The notes below the pieces were generated by a model. That model did no database searches. It was given only the letters and a program-made list of their open reading frames with translations, and was not told where the DNA came from. Made by a program: the position numbers and the translations under genes. Shown here in pieces: positions 11,962 through 23,059 of a DNA stretch of 64,000 nt. The first letter of the stretch is position 1, and every line of letters begins with the position of its first letter. Source of the DNA: Mucor racemosus (taxonomy: Eukaryota > Mucoromycota > Mucoromycetes > Mucorales > Mucoraceae); assembly GCA_027405735.1 (NCBI GenBank), contig JAPEHQ010000006.1:2232001-2296000 (forward strand). The letters are read 5' to 3'.

Positions 11962-12491
11962 TGTTGTATACCACCTAGTATCATACGTTATCACCTTCTA
12001 CAGTATCAATACATCTTACAATCTATTGATTACGACATGTATTGAAGTGCAAGTCTTGATATCGGATATATATAAGAAACTCCTAGCGTACCAAGTTTAA
12101 TCCAGTAATTACCAAGAACGCTTGGACCTCAATTATGATACCATATTATTTCATTCCAGCAGTTAACCAATCAAGTAGCTATCAAATCAACATCCAAGCA
12201 CATTTAGCGCAGCATTGAAACAAGATAACTCACAAGCTCGGCAAGAACGGTTATATTATGATTGATCCATTTCAATCCATAGATTACTATCAAACAGATC
12301 TAATGGTTCAATAGTGCCTTAAATTACATCTCAGGATCTCAATGTCAAATCAATATAAAAGGCCATACTTTTATATCTAAATAAACGATATCTTGTTTTT
12401 ATTATACAGTTAAAGAACTGATTCATTACTTATTCTATTTTAATCGTATTCTTTTTTAAGTATTATTTATCAAACCTGAAAATATACGACA
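11962..12491 (+). repeat. LTR of family L1, copy A (about 530 bp)
   Basis: Starts TGTTGTATACCACC and ends ATATACGACA, so it has TG...CA termini. It aligns along its length with 33448-33976, 41564-42094 (inverted) and 44709-45228. The flanking pentamers (TATAA, CTTAC) do not match, so this copy has no target duplication and probably arose by recombination or lost its partner. It contains a TATAAAA-like motif near its 3' third. Confidence 0.75.
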
Positions 12492-12725
12492 CTTACCTAT
12501 ATTTTTGATTATATACTATTTTCATATCATTTTGATATTTCTTGGCTTTACATTTACTATTTTCTATATATTTCATCATACATTTCTTATTCTTTATTTT
12601 ATATTCACATTACTACAATCTTAATTGTATCTTCACCAAAAACATATATCTCTGCATACGACATGCAAATTGGCGGAAATGAAGGAACTACTACATCTAC
12701 ATACACCACTATAATGAAAATTAGC
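12492..12725. other. AT-rich spacer downstream of the tRNA
   Basis: No coding or RNA feature seen. Confidence 0.5.
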
Positions 12726-12730
12726 AAAAA
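12726..12730 (-). terminator. RNA polymerase III terminator of tRNA-Gly
   Basis: Five T on the minus strand follow the tRNA 3' end immediately, the standard Pol III stop signal. Confidence 0.85.
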
Positions 12731-12801
12731 TGCGCGGTCGGGGAATCGAACCCCGGCCCTTCGCGTGGCAGGCGAAGATTATACCACTTAACCAACCGCG
12801 C
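12731..12801 (-). tRNA. tRNA-Gly (anticodon GCC)
   Basis: The 71-nt minus-strand sequence folds as a complete cloverleaf. The acceptor stem is GCGCGGT/ACCGCGC with discriminator A. There is a D-arm with TGGTATAA, the anticodon stem TTCGC/GCGAA encloses a loop with GCC, and the T-arm has the standard GGTTCGATTCC. It decodes GGC and GGU. No intron is present and the encoded gene has no CCA, as usual in eukaryotes. The internal A and B boxes look intact and a T5 terminator follows. Confidence 0.97.
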
Positions 12802-13491
12802 ATTATATGTTTTTGATGCTTTAAAAAAGTATAAAACACAAAATAAGTAAAATCTGTTCGGGCCGGATATATTTCCCGACCCCCAATTACGGACCGGATT
12901 TTAGTGGATTGTTCGGGAGGTTTTTTTTTATTTTGAAAATACCAATCAGTCGAGAAATCATCATAATTTGATATTTTGATTGATTTTTTATATAAATTGA
13001 AAGCATGCTAAATTTTTTTATTTAATATATTGTATTGATTATAACTGCTTTATTTCCTGCTAAAGAAAAATGTAAACAGAAAGAGATATAATAAAATCAA
13101 ACATGATTCATGATGATTTGATGAAATCATGAGGAAGGAGAAACAACCTCGATATTATATATTTATGGCAATTGTGATGTATTTAGCAATTGTATTACAT
13201 TAAATTTATTTGTTGGCTTTATTATGCCAAAGGTAAAATTAGGTACATATAGAAGTGATATATCAGTAGCAATCAAAACAATTATATGTTCTATTTATTT
13301 AAAATTAGATTTGGGAGTCGTTTGACAGACGCATGAAAAAAAAAAAAACCATCAACTTATATATGTTTTATTTGATTTATAATATATGCATGCAAACACA
13401 AATGTATAAAAATACATACACACATGTGTAATGTAGGCATTAAAGATACTTGTAATGCTTGAATTTAGATTCCATTTTTTTTTTTTTTTTT
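12802..13491. other. Intergenic between tRNA-Gly and the metallophosphatase gene
   Basis: A CG-containing patch at about 12856-12925 (CGGGCCGG, CCCGACCC, GGACCGG) stands out from AT-rich surroundings and may be transposon debris. The rest is AT-rich with a T-run next to the downstream stop codon. Confidence 0.45.
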
Positions 13492-14816
13492 TCAATCATC
13501 ATCATCGTCGTCATGTTTATCACCATCTAAGCAATCGACTTGAGTTAACTGTCTTGATCTCATTTCTACAACTGATAATTTACGACCGTATACGCAACCA
13601 CTATCTACACCAACAGTTTGATTATCCAATGTGATACCTCGTGAGGCATCATGTCCATAATATACAGTTACTCGATTGTTCGTTTTTGCAGCATTAGTTT
13701 GGTAAACTGTTGTCCAATGTTGCACATCACTACCAGGTTTTTTGTTTAATTTTAGTTTAGAAGGTTGATTATTATTATCTATATCCCTCATATTCATAAC
13801 GGACCAAGGATCATTATCAATCAAGTTTGAAATCCAAGGGTCTAAACCACCATGAACCACACGTGTATTAAGGTCAGGTATATCCAAAATCAATGGACAG
13901 CCAGCCAAATAAGTGTAATCCTCCACGTTTAGTTTTCTGCAATGTTTCATTGTTGTCAAAAAATAAAAAGGGGGTTAGCATATAATTTGCTATCATGTCT
14001 AAATACTTAACATTACTTTGAAATTTTAATATGCTTATTTCCAAATTTAAGAGGATCACCTACTTCACCTTCAGGCATGATTTCATCTGCCGGAGACATT
14101 GATGCTAAACCATGTTGATATTCATATGTCTTTAATCGAATCACTTTATCATCATGGTTTCCACGGACACATAATGCATTCAACTCTCGTGCTCTTTGTA
14201 TGACTCCAATTGAATCTTGTCCCCGAAAGACTAAATCACCCGCCAAAATCAAAGCATCTTGATCTGGTTTGAATTGAATTTTATCAAGCAATTGATTCAT
14301 TTCCTTTAAGCAACCATGAATATCTCCCATAACAAAGATTCTACTCTGATCTGATGGACTATATATTTTTAGTCTAGTTAAATTTGACCAAGGTGATATT
14401 GCATGCGCATAAACGGGTGGATGATAGCTTTCTTGCTGGTCAGGTGTAGTTAAGGAAGCTGCTTTTCTAATTTTGGTATTGTTTTGGGGCATTGTTGATG
14501 TTATTATTGCTGTTGATGTTATTACTGTTGTTGCTGTTGATGTTGCTGTTGATGCTGATGCTGTAGTAATACTGCTGTTTTCATTTTTGTTGATAGATGC
14601 AAAATGTATATTTCCATCTTTTTCTTGTAGGTTGTTATGGTTACGAATTGAAATGGGAACAACGATTGCAACCACAATAGCAGTTATAACAGTAAACACA
14701 ACCGCAGAAACTAGAAACCATTTCTTTTTATAGATTGGGAATGTTTTGTTAGGAATTGGAGAAACATCTTCAATTTGCTCATGATTTAATTTCTCCTTTG
14801 TGTCTGGATTTGACAT
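13492..14816 (-). CDS. Membrane-anchored metallophosphatase, PPN2-like
   Basis: Two exons (14816-14017 and 13936-13492) give 414 aa. Residues 1-30 are a short cytosolic N-terminus, about 33-56 form a single transmembrane helix, then comes a Ser/Thr/Asn-rich linker. The calcineurin-like phosphoesterase domain follows with its metal-ligand motifs in order: GDIHG, GDLVFRG, GNHDD, a VVHGG near residue 290, and YYGHD. The layout of one N-terminal helix plus a PPP-like domain matches yeast Ppn2, a vacuolar-lumen endopolyphosphatase, so polyphosphate cleavage in the vacuole is the best guess. Another Ser/Thr-phosphatase-like activity remains possible. The protein ends in a run of seven Asp after a single His-Asp, which is unusual. 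All catalytic motifs are intact. Confidence 0.85.
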
Positions 14817-15279
14817 TTGAGTCAGTTAGGGTATATATTTTTGTTATGAAATGTTACGAAAAAAATTGCAAGATAACAAAGAGAAGAAGAAGAAGATGAA
14901 GAAAGAGAGGAAAGACATCAAGGAAGGGTTCATTGATCCTTATTTATACTGTATAGCTAGCTATACTCACCCAAGTTTTTTTTTTTTCCCTAAAAAAGTA
15001 TCAAATATAGCATAATTTCTCGGTGTGTTGATATTGTATAAATTAAAATGTCAACCATTTATTTATTTTTTTTTCGATGATGTTTTTTATATAAAAAGGT
15101 GCGTGGTGTATTGTGCTTATTGTATTGGATCTGTGTATACATCTGTCGAGTGGTGTGTAGGTGTGTGAGTGAGTGTGTGTGTGTGTGGTAATATTGAATA
15201 TTTGTTAATATGATATTAACAAATAAAATCAACGATTTCTTTTTTGTTCGGATAAAAATATATTAGTTCAAGGATATCA
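14817..15279. other. Intergenic with (GT)n tract
   Basis: Separates two minus-strand genes. Contains the metallophosphatase promoter, T-runs and a GT-rich microsatellite at about 15152-15187. Nothing coding. Confidence 0.6.
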
Positions 15280-16955
15280 TCAATAATCATTTGTAGCGTT
15301 ATGCTTGGCTGCTTTGATTGATTCTGGCATTCTCATTTGATAATCTCCATTCTGTGTAATATATCTAACCCAAGGTAATGCTTGATATCCACTCTTTTCA
15401 ACAATCTTTAAATATCTGACTTGAATACCAGAAACTGTAAAGTAAGGAATTTCAAATTTGATATTGATTGGAGGTTTCTTTTCGGTATCCTCAGCTGCTT
15501 GAACAGAAGGTAAACCAAAATGAGCACGCATAATAAACTCTTTTCCGCCTTGGAATTGCTTAATCTTCCAAACCAAACATGATCTTTCAGGTTTATAAGA
15601 AACAGATCCATTACTACACTTGAATTTAGGTGTATCGGCATCATCAGGTACAGGAACTTCAATTTCAACATTGTTTGCAGTACTTTTACGTTTGAATTGT
15701 GCTTTAGCCTTGACAAGATATTCAACACGAGATCCAGAATATGTTTCTACAACTGCTTCTACCCAAATAAGTGGCTTTACACTTGTCTGGAGACGATAAC
15801 TCATCAATTCAAAATCTCCATCAGGGGGAATATAACTAATAGTACGATCATTTTCGAATCTAGATAAACGTACACATTGGTGGAATTTGACATCTTCCAT
15901 TTCGATTGCCTTTGCAGATGAATTTCCTAGTGATGGTATTTAATCACATGTATTTTCCCTCTTGAATCATTTTGGTTATTTACCTCTACCGGTTGCTTCA
16001 AACATAACTTTATCATTCAAACCCAAACGAAGTTCAGGCATACCAGATAAATAACATCTCATTTTAACAGATCCCAAAACTTCACTTCTCAAAACATTAC
16101 CATTAGAATTAACCTAGTTGAAAATCAAATAAATGTACTGTATCACCAAATATCAAAAAATATAACTATAAAACTTACCAATAAATTAACGCTTTCAATA
16201 ACATCCAAAAATACTTCGTTTTTCTTGTATTTAATGCCCTCAGAACGCCAAGAAACTGCATTTGTAACAGCCATAGGTGGACGTACTTGAACTTCAAGTT
16301 TATGAGCATCTTGAGTAATATATCTATTTACCAAGTGGTCAGTTATTCCGATGAAATACCATGTTTAATATACTTTTACTCTTGCAGAATCTTTGTTTCA
16401 GTAGTTTGAGGATAACCGAAATCCATCATTTCATCTAAAAGTTCATATACAATTACAAAATTGTCTCGAATAGATTCTTCTTCTAGTTCCTTGAAATATT
16501 CTGAAAATACTTCTGTCAGTTTATGAAGGTAAAGCATGATAGATGCTGCATTTGTATTCTTTCTTGTAATAGCCAACACTATGTATAAAAATGTTAAATA
16601 CATGAAAAAAAAAAAAAAAAGGCCTAATATAGCACAAGATACTTACAATAAAGATTACTATGTTTGAGATACAAATAGCTGATGCCTTCATGAGTAAAAC
16701 AAGGCAAAGGAATTTGTTCATCTTCAGCCTCAGAAATCTATCATAGCAACATGTATAAATAATATGAATGTGTTTCTCGATCACCATCTATTACCAAAGG
16801 CATAAACTTTTCCACTGCACTCATAGGGATATCACCTCTATAGTTACGAGAAATAAGGACCTTGCCCTTAAGGTCCAAAATAAAGACTAATATATAGTTG
16901 TGTTATATTACAAATAATGTCTTTTATAGGCCCTCAACTTACTTGCAGATGCCAT
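15280..16955 (-). CDS. APM1: AP-1 complex mu subunit (mu-adaptin)
   Basis: Seven exons (16955-16943, 16886-16795, 16737-16647, 16578-16380, 16323-16179, 16113-15984, 15926-15280) close in phase to 438 aa, about the AP-1 mu length. The N-terminal longin-like domain opens MASAIFILDLKGK and includes VYELLDEMMDFGYPQTTE. The C-terminal mu homology domain begins around WRSEGIKYKKNEVFLDVIE and carries the tyrosine-signal pocket residues in its FHQCV and WVRYIT regions. AP-1 selects cargo with YxxPhi signals for clathrin vesicles between trans-Golgi and endosomes. The sequence near SVNLLVNSNGNVLRSEV and GLNDKVMFEATGR identifies mu1 and not mu2 or mu3. The first exon codes only four residues, so automated callers may miss the start. 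Confidence 0.95.
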
Positions 16956-17080
16956 AACTGTTGTCTATCTGTTTAACGAGAAAGAAAGAAGGAAAAAGAA
17001 GCGAAAATAGTTCACACAAACACAAAATACATTATAAAACGCGGACTTGTTTGAGAGAAACCAAACTGGGTTTATTTTAT

Positions 17081-18361
17081 TTACAGTAGGTTCATGGAGC
17101 CATCCTGTATGTAAATAGGCGGCAAATGATGTTGTCTTCTATAATTGGACCATCCTTCAAGTATCAAAGATTTGAATAATGAATTTATATTACATCCAGT
17201 GATATCTAACCATACAAGTTCAGGCAATGATTGAACTAAATGTTTGATGCCTTCTTCATTTGTCCGACTAAGGAACGAGACTGAAATATACTTTAGTTTC
17301 TTGCAATGGTTGGCTATTAATTGCAGTGAAGGATTATTCATTGGCCAACATCTTACTAAATGTAACAATTTTAAATTGGGACAATGGTGAGCAATGGAAA
17401 TTGCACTATCATCTGTCAATTGATAGATAGAATTCAATCGTAAATGCGTAAGCGATTGACCCCAATAAGATGTAATATACTCTATATCTTTATCTGTCAT
17501 GGACATTTGAAATCCAAGATCCAAATGTTTCAGTTTTCTATCCAATTTGCATTGACTCTCTACTCGCATCAATTCATTAATGCCAGCATCTGTGGCATTT
17601 CTCAATAAACTCATCCATAACCCCACCATTGGTTTTCTTGTTCCTTGGGATGCTTTTTTAGCAGATGCTAATGTTAATAATGTAGTATCTGTCAAATTCT
17701 CACAGCCAGACATGTTTAAGTATTCCAGTTGAGAGCAGTTTTTCAAAATGGTAGTTGCTTGGTCGTCATTTATTGCCGAAAGCCATTCTGATTCCTTTTG
17801 TGTAGTATCTATTTCCTTATAATTTTCATGATTATTTTCTTCATCATTGTTGTTGATATTATCCGTGTCGAATGGCATGGGTTTATCAATGTCTTCTAAG
17901 CCTATCAATTCAAAATTTACACGCTCAAGTCGAACATAACCTCGCAAAGATGGTTGCAATTGATCATCATTTTCAATCACATCGTAATTTAGTGAACTTG
18001 TCAACTGTGATGAAATAAGTTTTGGTGAAGGTTTTAAAACCAGTGAGTTGACTTGAGGACCAAATTGAGCAGAAAAGGTAGGATTGCTGAATGTTCTTAC
18101 CAACAGCAACCAGTGAGGCAGTGTGCGAACGTAAAGGTGTCGATATAATACTGGCATCACTGTAGCGTACCATATTTGACTTACACTAGCAACTGAAGGC
18201 AGACTTGTTCTCGGTAAATAATCAACAACTTTCTGTATGATTTCGGGTGGGAAATTCAATGGACGTGAAGGAGGTGTCCAATTTGAATCATGAAGCAGAG
18301 TTAAAGGATCTTCTTGTTTATCTGTGCTGTAGTAAAATATACGCATTATTGATTTATACAT
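17081..18361 (-). CDS. F-box and leucine-rich-repeat protein
   Basis: A single open frame of 426 aa. An F-box spans about residues 37-80, starting FPPEIIQKVVDYLP. After a Glu/Asn-rich acidic linker, cysteine-containing LRRs run from about 205 to the end, with units such as LEYLNMSGCENLTD, LKHLDLGFQMSMTD, LTHLRLNS and LVWLDITGCN. Such proteins are substrate receptors of SCF (Skp1-Cullin1-F-box) ubiquitin ligases: the F-box binds Skp1 and the LRRs bind targets. The repeats resemble the Grr1/Fbl family, but the target cannot be told. The first ATG at 18361 is used; Met6 is an alternative. It lies head to head with the ARMH3-like gene. Confidence 0.88.
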   Translation of the reverse strand: MYKSIMRIFYYSTDKQEDPLTLLHDSNWTPPSRPLNFPPEIIQKVVDYLPRTSLPSVASVSQIWYATVMPVLYRHLYVRTLPHWLLLVRTFSNPTFSAQFGPQVNSLVLKPSPKLISSQLTSSLNYDVIENDDQLQPSLRGYVRLERVNFELIGLEDIDKPMPFDTDNINNNDEENNHENYKEIDTTQKESEWLSAINDDQATTILKNCSQLEYLNMSGCENLTDTTLLTLASAKKASQGTRKPMVGLWMSLLRNATDAGINELMRVESQCKLDRKLKHLDLGFQMSMTDKDIEYITSYWGQSLTHLRLNSIYQLTDDSAISIAHHCPNLKLLHLVRCWPMNNPSLQLIANHCKKLKYISVSFLSRTNEEGIKHLVQSLPELVWLDITGCNINSLFKSLILEGWSNYRRQHHLPPIYIQDGSMNLL

Positions 18362-18559
18362 GTATTTTGGAGTAAAATGGATGAAAAAAACTACGAAAAA
18401 AAAGCTGCCAAATCCATGATGATGCTAGTTTAGAATGAGCGACTTGAAGCTCAGTAATGAATTGGGTGATACAGACCCCCTTCCTAAAGAGAGAAACACC
18501 AGCGTTTCTCATTCTGCTCTTTTTCTTTGTCCATTAATAGAGACCTTATTTATCATCTT
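18362..18559. promoter_or_regulatory. Shared bidirectional promoter region
   Basis: Only 198 bp separate the start codons of the divergent F-box (minus) and ARMH3-like (plus) genes, so their promoters must overlap. The spacer has a CCCCC-containing patch near its middle and AT-rich flanks. No element could be assigned with confidence. Confidence 0.55.
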
Positions 18560-21021
18560 ATGTTATCAAGTAGTGGCTCATATATGAATAATTCCGTAAA
18601 AAGACCAGAATTCAAAGAAAAATTTGTTGAAATTAGTGAGGACCTATTCAAAGTAACAATCACAACAGTTGGTTTATAATATGCACTAATAAAATGTCAA
18701 TTCTGTTTAGGGAGCCAAATTATATACCACAGAAGCCCAGAAAATCGGTTTTTGGGATAACTATCTCATCCTACCTGTCAATACAAAATGCATAACTCGT
18801 TTGATACAAAGCAAATCCGAAGAAAGTTTGTTAGATTTGAAGCATAATTTGGGAGACCTTTTTAGAGCGTGCCTGGAAAAATTAGAGTTATCAGACCTCA
18901 CGCATAGTGAAAAAACTCGCCAGTTAAATGCGATTGCTATGTTAACTGCCATTATTCGAAATCTATTCAGCAAAAAACGTTTGACTCATTTCAACATTAT
19001 ATCTATTCTTACTGGACTTGATGAAGCTGATGCTTTATTTTCAAAATTAGTAAAAGCGGTACAGCATCATATTCAAGAACAATCTACACGATCGGATACA
19101 TTACAATTGGCTTTAGTGCTTGTTGCTGGTAGTGATAATGTAAATCAAAATGGATTGAATGGATATTTCATGTCAAATGACATGTCAATCACCTTGTTTA
19201 ATGTTTTGGCAGAAGGAAATCTTAAAGAGATGTCAAATGAAAATGACCTTAGGGATATTGTCATGCTTCTCGGTATGCTATCAAATTACAACAAATACGA
19301 ATCTAGAAATCCCTATTTATCACATTTAAAAAAGACAAAACAATCAAAAGCATTAGAGGTATAGAGTATTTGGAAAAATCAGAGATTCATTGTGCTAATT
19401 GTATGCTCAATAGAATATAATTTACATGTATACTACGACATTTACAAGTCTTAGAAGGTATCTATAATGTACGACATCAACGATTAAATACGATATTTAT
19501 CTTTTAAACCATAGTCGATATATAGAATTATATGACGACGAAGAAACATTATCAAAATCAGTAGTTACATACATGTCGAGGTTTTTTTATTCATCTGGTA
19601 CTACTGCACCAACTGAAGCCGAGAATTCAAAATCATTATCAGCATTGTAAATTAGTTGCTGCAAATCTATATGTACAAAACTAACATTTATGAAATTTTG
19701 TAGACCATCTGCTCAAACAGCTTTGCTTTTACCTTTATTTGATCTCATCAATGGCAACCCTTATTTCATCAACACACTAGTCAACATGTGCTCCAAAATA
19801 GATTCTGAATCATCTACCAATCCAGAAGAAACAAAGATCACCATGTTGACATCTCTAATCTCATTTGCCTCTTATTTATTCGAGCACAACCGAACCGATC
19901 GTACAAATATCTATTCAAGATTATTATTAACAATTCTATTGAGATTAACGGAAGAAAATACAGTCATGAATTACATTGCTAGAGATGGATCCGCTGCCAT
20001 GGTACGCCTTTGTCGTCAAAGATCGCCTACACTTCCTTTGAATAAGTCAAGCCGACCCTTATTTTGCGCAATTTTGGATGATATGCTGTTATTTATTCGA
20101 CATAACATCAGAAAGAAACTAGACTTGACTTCATACAAGTAAGGATATGAATTATAAATGTATGCCTCATATTCTCATTCATCTTTATAGACTTGCATTT
20201 TCAATTATGCATCGTATACTGAGTTTTGTCAGTAAACATAAAATTAGATTAAATTACCATTGGATCGAATTATGGCCTTCTTTGACATCGACATTACATT
20301 TTACTGCACAACGACTAGATGATTTGAAATTAAAAGAGGAATTTAATGTATTTTTAGCATCTGTAAGTTCTATCAATCAAAGAGATTCAATTCTTTACTA
20401 ATTGATATACATATATATATTTATTGTTACTGTAGTTTGTCAGTGTATTCAACATGTGTGTTACTTATGGAGAAACATTTTTATCAGATACCAAGAGTTA
20501 CGACAGTTTATATTATGAGATTATTCGAGCAACAATTGATTTCATCAAGTTATCAGATTATGGTATATTTAGAAACAAAGTTTAACCATTTTATCTTAAA
20601 ACTAACCACCAAACCCTCAGTAAATCAATCAATGAATTTAAAAGCTAGAGCAGGAGAAAGAACCCCATCTATCACTCTCAATGAATTTTATAATATCAAA
20701 TTGATCTGTAATCATTTTAAGCCTGCCTTGGATGAATGGCAAGCTACAAAAAACGTGAAATTCCCCACACCTGAACAAGTGATGTGTATGTTTTTTTTTT
20801 TTGATATAGAATATCCATATGAATACTTATTATTTTACTCTTTTATAGCTATTATCAATGAGAATTATGCTACTTTAGAATTGAAGCCTATGGATAAGCT
20901 TGATTTGTATGTTGCATTCAATGAGATACCTGCAGAAATGGGATTTTTCCGTCAAGTGCTTCGGGTAGTGGTTATTGATTATTTGGAATACTATGCAACA
21001 AAAATATCGCCCTACAATTAA
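18560..21021 (+). CDS. ARMH3: ARMH3-like armadillo-helical protein (DUF1741)
   Basis: Nine exons (18560-18652, 18711-19358, 19414-19457, 19515-19646, 19704-20138, 20191-20362, 20436-20562, 20621-20785, 20849-21021) join in phase to 662 aa, close to the roughly 690 aa of the animal protein. Family marks include RPEFKEKFVEI at the N-terminus, FWDNYLIL, LVLVAGSDNVNQN, YHWIELWPSL and YGETFLSDTKSYDSL. Animal ARMH3 (C10orf76) is a Golgi protein that works with GBF1/Arf1 and PI4-kinase beta, so a role in Golgi PI4P and traffic is likely by homology. The 44-nt third exon is short and was set by phase and by the TLRSRYIEL-type continuity it restores. The protein looks all-helical, with no signal peptide. 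Confidence 0.88.
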
Positions 21022-21446
21022 AATTAATAATAAATAATAATCACATCTAACATAATAGTTAATTTAATATGCTTTATATTGTAACTTTATTAATAACAGG
21101 ATATTGAAAAGGCTGATCTCTTTAATTTATATTTAAGGGGTTTCTTCGCTTGTATTTTCATTGTTATTCACAAAATAGCCCTCACCATTATTGATATATT
21201 ATACATTATACAGAACATATACGTATGAGCAGCTCACCATTCCGTCTTTATGAGTAATCAAATCTTTGTCTCTCATATCTCATGCATTAAATAGCGCACC
21301 ACCCCTCATCATACCACATCAATATGAATAACCACCCACTGTGAATAATAAATTCCCAGTTTAATCTGATAGTATAAAGCTGTGTACATTTGAGTACAAC
21401 TTCTTGATCCGTTTCAATATTAGGATTAACAATGCCTTTCACGTTT
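21022..21446. other. Intergenic, 3' of ARMH3
   Basis: AT-rich, with no supported gene. It should hold the ARMH3 3' UTR. Confidence 0.5.
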
Positions 21447-21680
21447 TTATTGAATCCCGAAACGAGAGGGGATATCATGAAGACGCACCATAATGCAATG
21501 TGTCGTACAGTCATATTCGCTATGTAGCAGCTAAAAGATCTTTATTATTATAATACAAAAGCAGCAGCGCAATGGTAGGATGTATGTTACTTGGCGTATC
21601 TTTTGAAAAGCACTGGAAACAGATGGGTTATGACTCATTTCGTTGTTGTCAAAAGAAGACTTGGGAGAATCAGACACCAT
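21447..21680 (-). CDS. Possible small or partial gene, two exons
   Basis: Exons 21680-21591 and 21530-21447 join in phase to 57 aa starting MVSDSPKSSF and ending PSRFGIQ. The intron has GTAACA at its donor and TTTTAG at its acceptor. The composition is protein-like, but no motif is recognised. Further minus-strand open pieces upstream (21720-21800, 21940-22030) could be more exons of a longer gene; I could not join them in phase. It may also be chance or a relic. Confidence 0.28.
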
Positions 21681-22145
21681 TGTACATTGCTCTTGGAAAT
21701 AGATATATATATATATATATATATATTGTATATGGAATACCTTGGTAAGCATAATATACAACTCCTCAGGGAAAGTACCCAGCATTATTAATTTCAGGGA
21801 CACAGCTTGACTTTTTATGTATGATAGTTTATGAATAGGTGAAAGGAACTATAACCTAGAGCCTGCATTCATGAGACAAAAAAAAAAAACTGTTAAAACG
21901 GTATTTATAAGTATATTATCCACTAAAGAATTGATATTCACAATAAAACATATAACGAGAGTTTATAGTCTGTACCAAATGCAATTGATGTAACTATATG
22001 ATCATCATCTACGTTAAATACATGGCCTCGATAAACACTATAAATATTCAATATAAAATACTGTATAGAGCATTCCGAAATAAAAAAAATCTCTTTCAAT
22101 ATACTACATCTACTTTTTGTGCTTATTTCATATGCCTCAGCCAAA

Positions 22146-22811
22146 CATGACCCAGATAGTTCAATCTATCCAGCACAACGGTCATGGTTGACCGAAAAGG
22201 ACCAAGAAGACCATAAAACAATTCCATGGCGGTTACAGCTGTCAAACCCAAGATACACTTTCGTCCGGGAGAGGTAAGCGATTTCTTCTATCTTACATGT
22301 CGATACAATATACTAATCTTTTCTCTTCCGTATTTCTCTATATTTATCCTCTTTGTTCTTGATTTTGTTTATATATACGGTATCTTTTATATATACCTGA
22401 ATTTTATTTATTTTTCAATATTCGGAAACTTTTATAAATAAAGCGTATTTATTGATTTAATGTTTATGAAACACCTAATTAAGTATGTAAAGCACAGCGT
22501 ATGGTGAATGCCGAAGGGAATCAGGTAAGTATGAAGGATAACAAATGTAATTGCAAAGGAAAAATGTATACGTCAAATCTATTTACAGCTTGAGCTACAA
22601 TTTGCCGACCACATACACTGTATCTGAACACTACCAACACTACGAACAACTTGAAGCTAAATCATCATTAATGAGGTAATTATTTAGCTTTGAATCTCTC
22701 TTCGTTGTAATACTTGTTTTGTATAGCCCACGTAGTAAACAATCTCAACTCATTAACCATCGGGCAATTACTTACGCAATTGCTGGGCTGGTGTCCGCTA
22801 CTGGAAAGTAG
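22146..22811 (+). CDS. Unidentified spliced small gene with an optional stop-containing microexon
   Basis: A convincing coding exon ends at 22273: the SSIYPAQRSWLTEKD segment, then PWRLQLSNPRYTFVRE. Exons 22589-22675 and 22727-22811 continue in phase through YTVSEHYQHYEQLEAKSSL and RAITYAIAGLVSATGK to a TAG. Direct splicing 22273 to 22589 keeps the frame, giving about 100 aa from the His at 22146. The 5' end is uncertain; the frame stays open upstream and no clear ATG was fixed. Between them lies 22498-22524, a 27-nt segment with good acceptor and donor that would add an in-frame TGA. An alternative start in that microexon (ATGCCGAAG) would give a protein of about 62 aa. Function unknown. Confidence 0.5.
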
Positions 22812-23059
22812 TTCAAATTCAAAGGTTAAGCAGACACAGAAGTTCTTATCTTCCAAAGTTCCTCGTTAGGCTTGCCGTTTTTGTCGATAGACAGCTTATT
22901 ACATTGTCCGCCCTAGTCCTGTCCATTGTATAAAGAAGAAAGACAAAAAAGTGGTTCGCACGGAAATAAATAAAGCCACGACGACCAGAAATAATGATTT
23001 ATTAATTATCTGAAGGATTTCAATTACAATTGCTGAGAGGCGTGTGTGTTTTGCCCAAG
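22812..23059. other. Intergenic, start of the repeat island
   Basis: Short non-coding stretch after the last gene of the left cluster. Confidence 0.4.
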
